A stretch of 6,287 nucleotides of DNA from Gammaproteobacteria bacterium (GTDB lineage Bacteria > Pseudomonadota > Gammaproteobacteria > Chromatiales > Chromatiaceae): positions 1 to 6,287 of the forward strand of contig JAUXGQ010000106.1 of the NCBI GenBank assembly GCA_030621975.1. The letters are read 5' to 3'. The translations under genes and the position numbers were made by a program. Positions 5,752-6,287 of the stretch are shown piece after piece. Position 1 is the first letter of the stretch. Every line of letters begins with the position of its first letter. The notes under the pieces were generated by a model, which worked only from the letters and a program-made list of their open reading frames with translations, was not told the origin of the DNA and did not search any database.

Positions 5752-5763
5752 ACGTCTTATGAA

Positions 5764-6069
5764 TTATTTGTTTCTTCCGAACAGCAGGCCCAACGGGAGA
5801 TCCTCCCAGGGGGCGTTCGCGAACAGTCTTTTGTCTATGGTAACGTTTTCGCGAGCATTCAGTTCGGTTTCCTTCACACCGGCGAGGGTCGCTATTTTTT
5901 GCAGCACCTTTTCGCGCCTTGCGTCGATTTTGTCCAGCTTTTGCCTGGCCTTTGCGTTAACCGAATCCAAGTGATCGGCAACAGCGGATTGCTTTTTTCC
6001 AAGCTTGTTCGCCTTTTTTTCGAGTTTTTTGATTTCAGTCCCGTGTTTTTTGGAGAGTTTTTTGGTCAC
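5764..6069 (-). CDS. Small Lys-rich coiled-coil protein, function unknown
   Basis: The 101-residue product is not one I recognise. Residues 1-60 are strongly basic and helical, with Lys-rich heptad-like spacing (LSKKHGTEIKKLEKKANKLG; LDSVNAKARQKLDKIDARRE), which suggests a coiled coil. After about residue 65 comes a less charged segment ending in NAPWEDLPLGLLFGRNK, which looks like a conserved terminal motif. There is no signal peptide or membrane helix, so it is probably cytosolic. The start is a GTG, supported by AGAGGAA seven bases upstream (6077-6083); an ATG at 6075-6077 is out of frame. Base composition is visibly less GC-rich than in the neighbouring genes, which may mean later acquisition. 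The overlapping plus-strand frame looks like an antisense shadow. It is convergent with the phosphatase gene. Confidence 0.7.
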   Translation of the reverse strand: MTKKLSKKHGTEIKKLEKKANKLGKKQSAVADHLDSVNAKARQKLDKIDARREKVLQKIATLAGVKETELNARENVTIDKRLFANAPWEDLPLGLLFGRNK

Positions 6070-6076
6070 CTGTGCA

Positions 6077-6083
6077 TTCCTCT
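6077..6083 (-). promoter_or_regulatory. Ribosome binding site supporting a GTG start
   Basis: On the minus strand AGAGGAA lies seven bases before the GTG at 6069. This is what makes the non-ATG start of the small coiled-coil gene credible. Confidence 0.6.
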
Positions 6084-6149
6084 AGTTCAAGATACTAACG
6101 GGGATCAAGCCGATCCGGACCGGACGGGCGATCGTATATAATGGGATAT

Positions 6150-6287
6150 AGGAGCCTGTCGGACTTAGGGTGTCCTACTGCGGAAAAGCGGATATCGGCC
6201 AGATTTTCCGATCGATTTCGTCAAATAGAGCCGGCTATTCTCCTCAATCGATCGAAAAATCTGACTCGATCCCGCTTTCCCTCGCTA
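6150..6287. mobile_element. Possible edge of an insertion sequence or palindromic element, cut by the window end
   Basis: From about 6150 (GGAGCCTGTCGGACTTAGGG) the sequence changes character. A long imperfect palindrome follows: 6200-6218 (CAGATTTTCCGATCGATTT) matches the reverse complement of 6245-6263 at 17 of 19 positions. The similarity extends outward (AAAGCGG near 6184-6190 against CCGCTTT near 6272-6278) and inward (AATAG/CTATT around AGCCGG at 6225-6240). The GAGCCTGTCGGAC start resembles insertion-sequence ends, but I cannot assign a family, and no transposase is in view. Confidence 0.35.

Larger units (their letters stand above)
5360..5763. other. Repeat-rich spacer between convergent genes
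   Basis: This stretch of about 400 bases has no credible gene. It holds a short GGCCA/TGGCC hairpin (5393-5407), two inverted copies of a 20-base repeat (5462-5481 and 5732-5751), a 108-bp element with perfect terminal inverted repeats (5552-5659), and a CCAGCC/GGCTGG hairpin (5679-5697). The large hairpin could stop transcription from both sides. Confidence 0.6.

Noticed and set aside
5671..6141. Plus-strand frame (156 codons) opposite the small coiled-coil gene
   Set aside because: It is Phe-rich because it reads the complement of Lys codons, starts inside repeat sequence and has no clear ribosome site. The minus-strand reading is more protein-like, though this is the least certain of the rejections.

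Overview
The window looks like a piece of a GC-rich gammaproteobacterial chromosome. The evidence is the NodT-type outer-membrane lipoprotein, the DUF4124 protein, the NaChBac-type ion channel, and several kinds of short dispersed extragenic repeat that I associate with environmental Gammaproteobacteria (Chromatiales/Ectothiorhodospiraceae-like). That placement is an inference from gene style, not a search result.

Layout. 2-763 (+): a 5'-truncated SDR-type nucleotide-sugar epimerase-like gene whose N-terminal Rossmann motif lies outside the window. 896-2461 (+): an outer-membrane efflux lipoprotein of the OprM/NodT family with no pump or adaptor gene beside it. 2462-2710: a spacer with a MITE-like nested inverted repeat (2495-2636) and a hairpin (2646-2668). 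2711-3187 (+): a secreted DUF4124 protein with a coiled-coil tail. 3188-3376: a spacer of degenerate CAGG repeats and two hairpins. 3377-4213 (-): a one-domain voltage-gated cation channel with an acidic selectivity filter, TFEDWTD, behind a good sigma70-type promoter. 4214-4570: a divergent non-coding spacer. 4571-5359 (+): a histidine phosphatase with an atypical RHYKT motif and a C-terminal tail. 5360-5763: a spacer with a 108-bp element carrying perfect 28-bp terminal inverted repeats, placed between two inverted copies of another short repeat. 5764-6069 (-): a small Lys-rich coiled-coil protein of unknown function. 6150-6287: a long imperfect palindrome running towards the window end, possibly the edge of an insertion sequence.

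The genes do not form an obvious operon or defence system. They are mostly single transcription units on both strands, separated by repeat-rich spacers. The best leads are the channel's filter, which resembles filters engineered for Ca2+ selectivity, and the different repeat families in the spacers. I do not see a clear undescribed multi-gene system.
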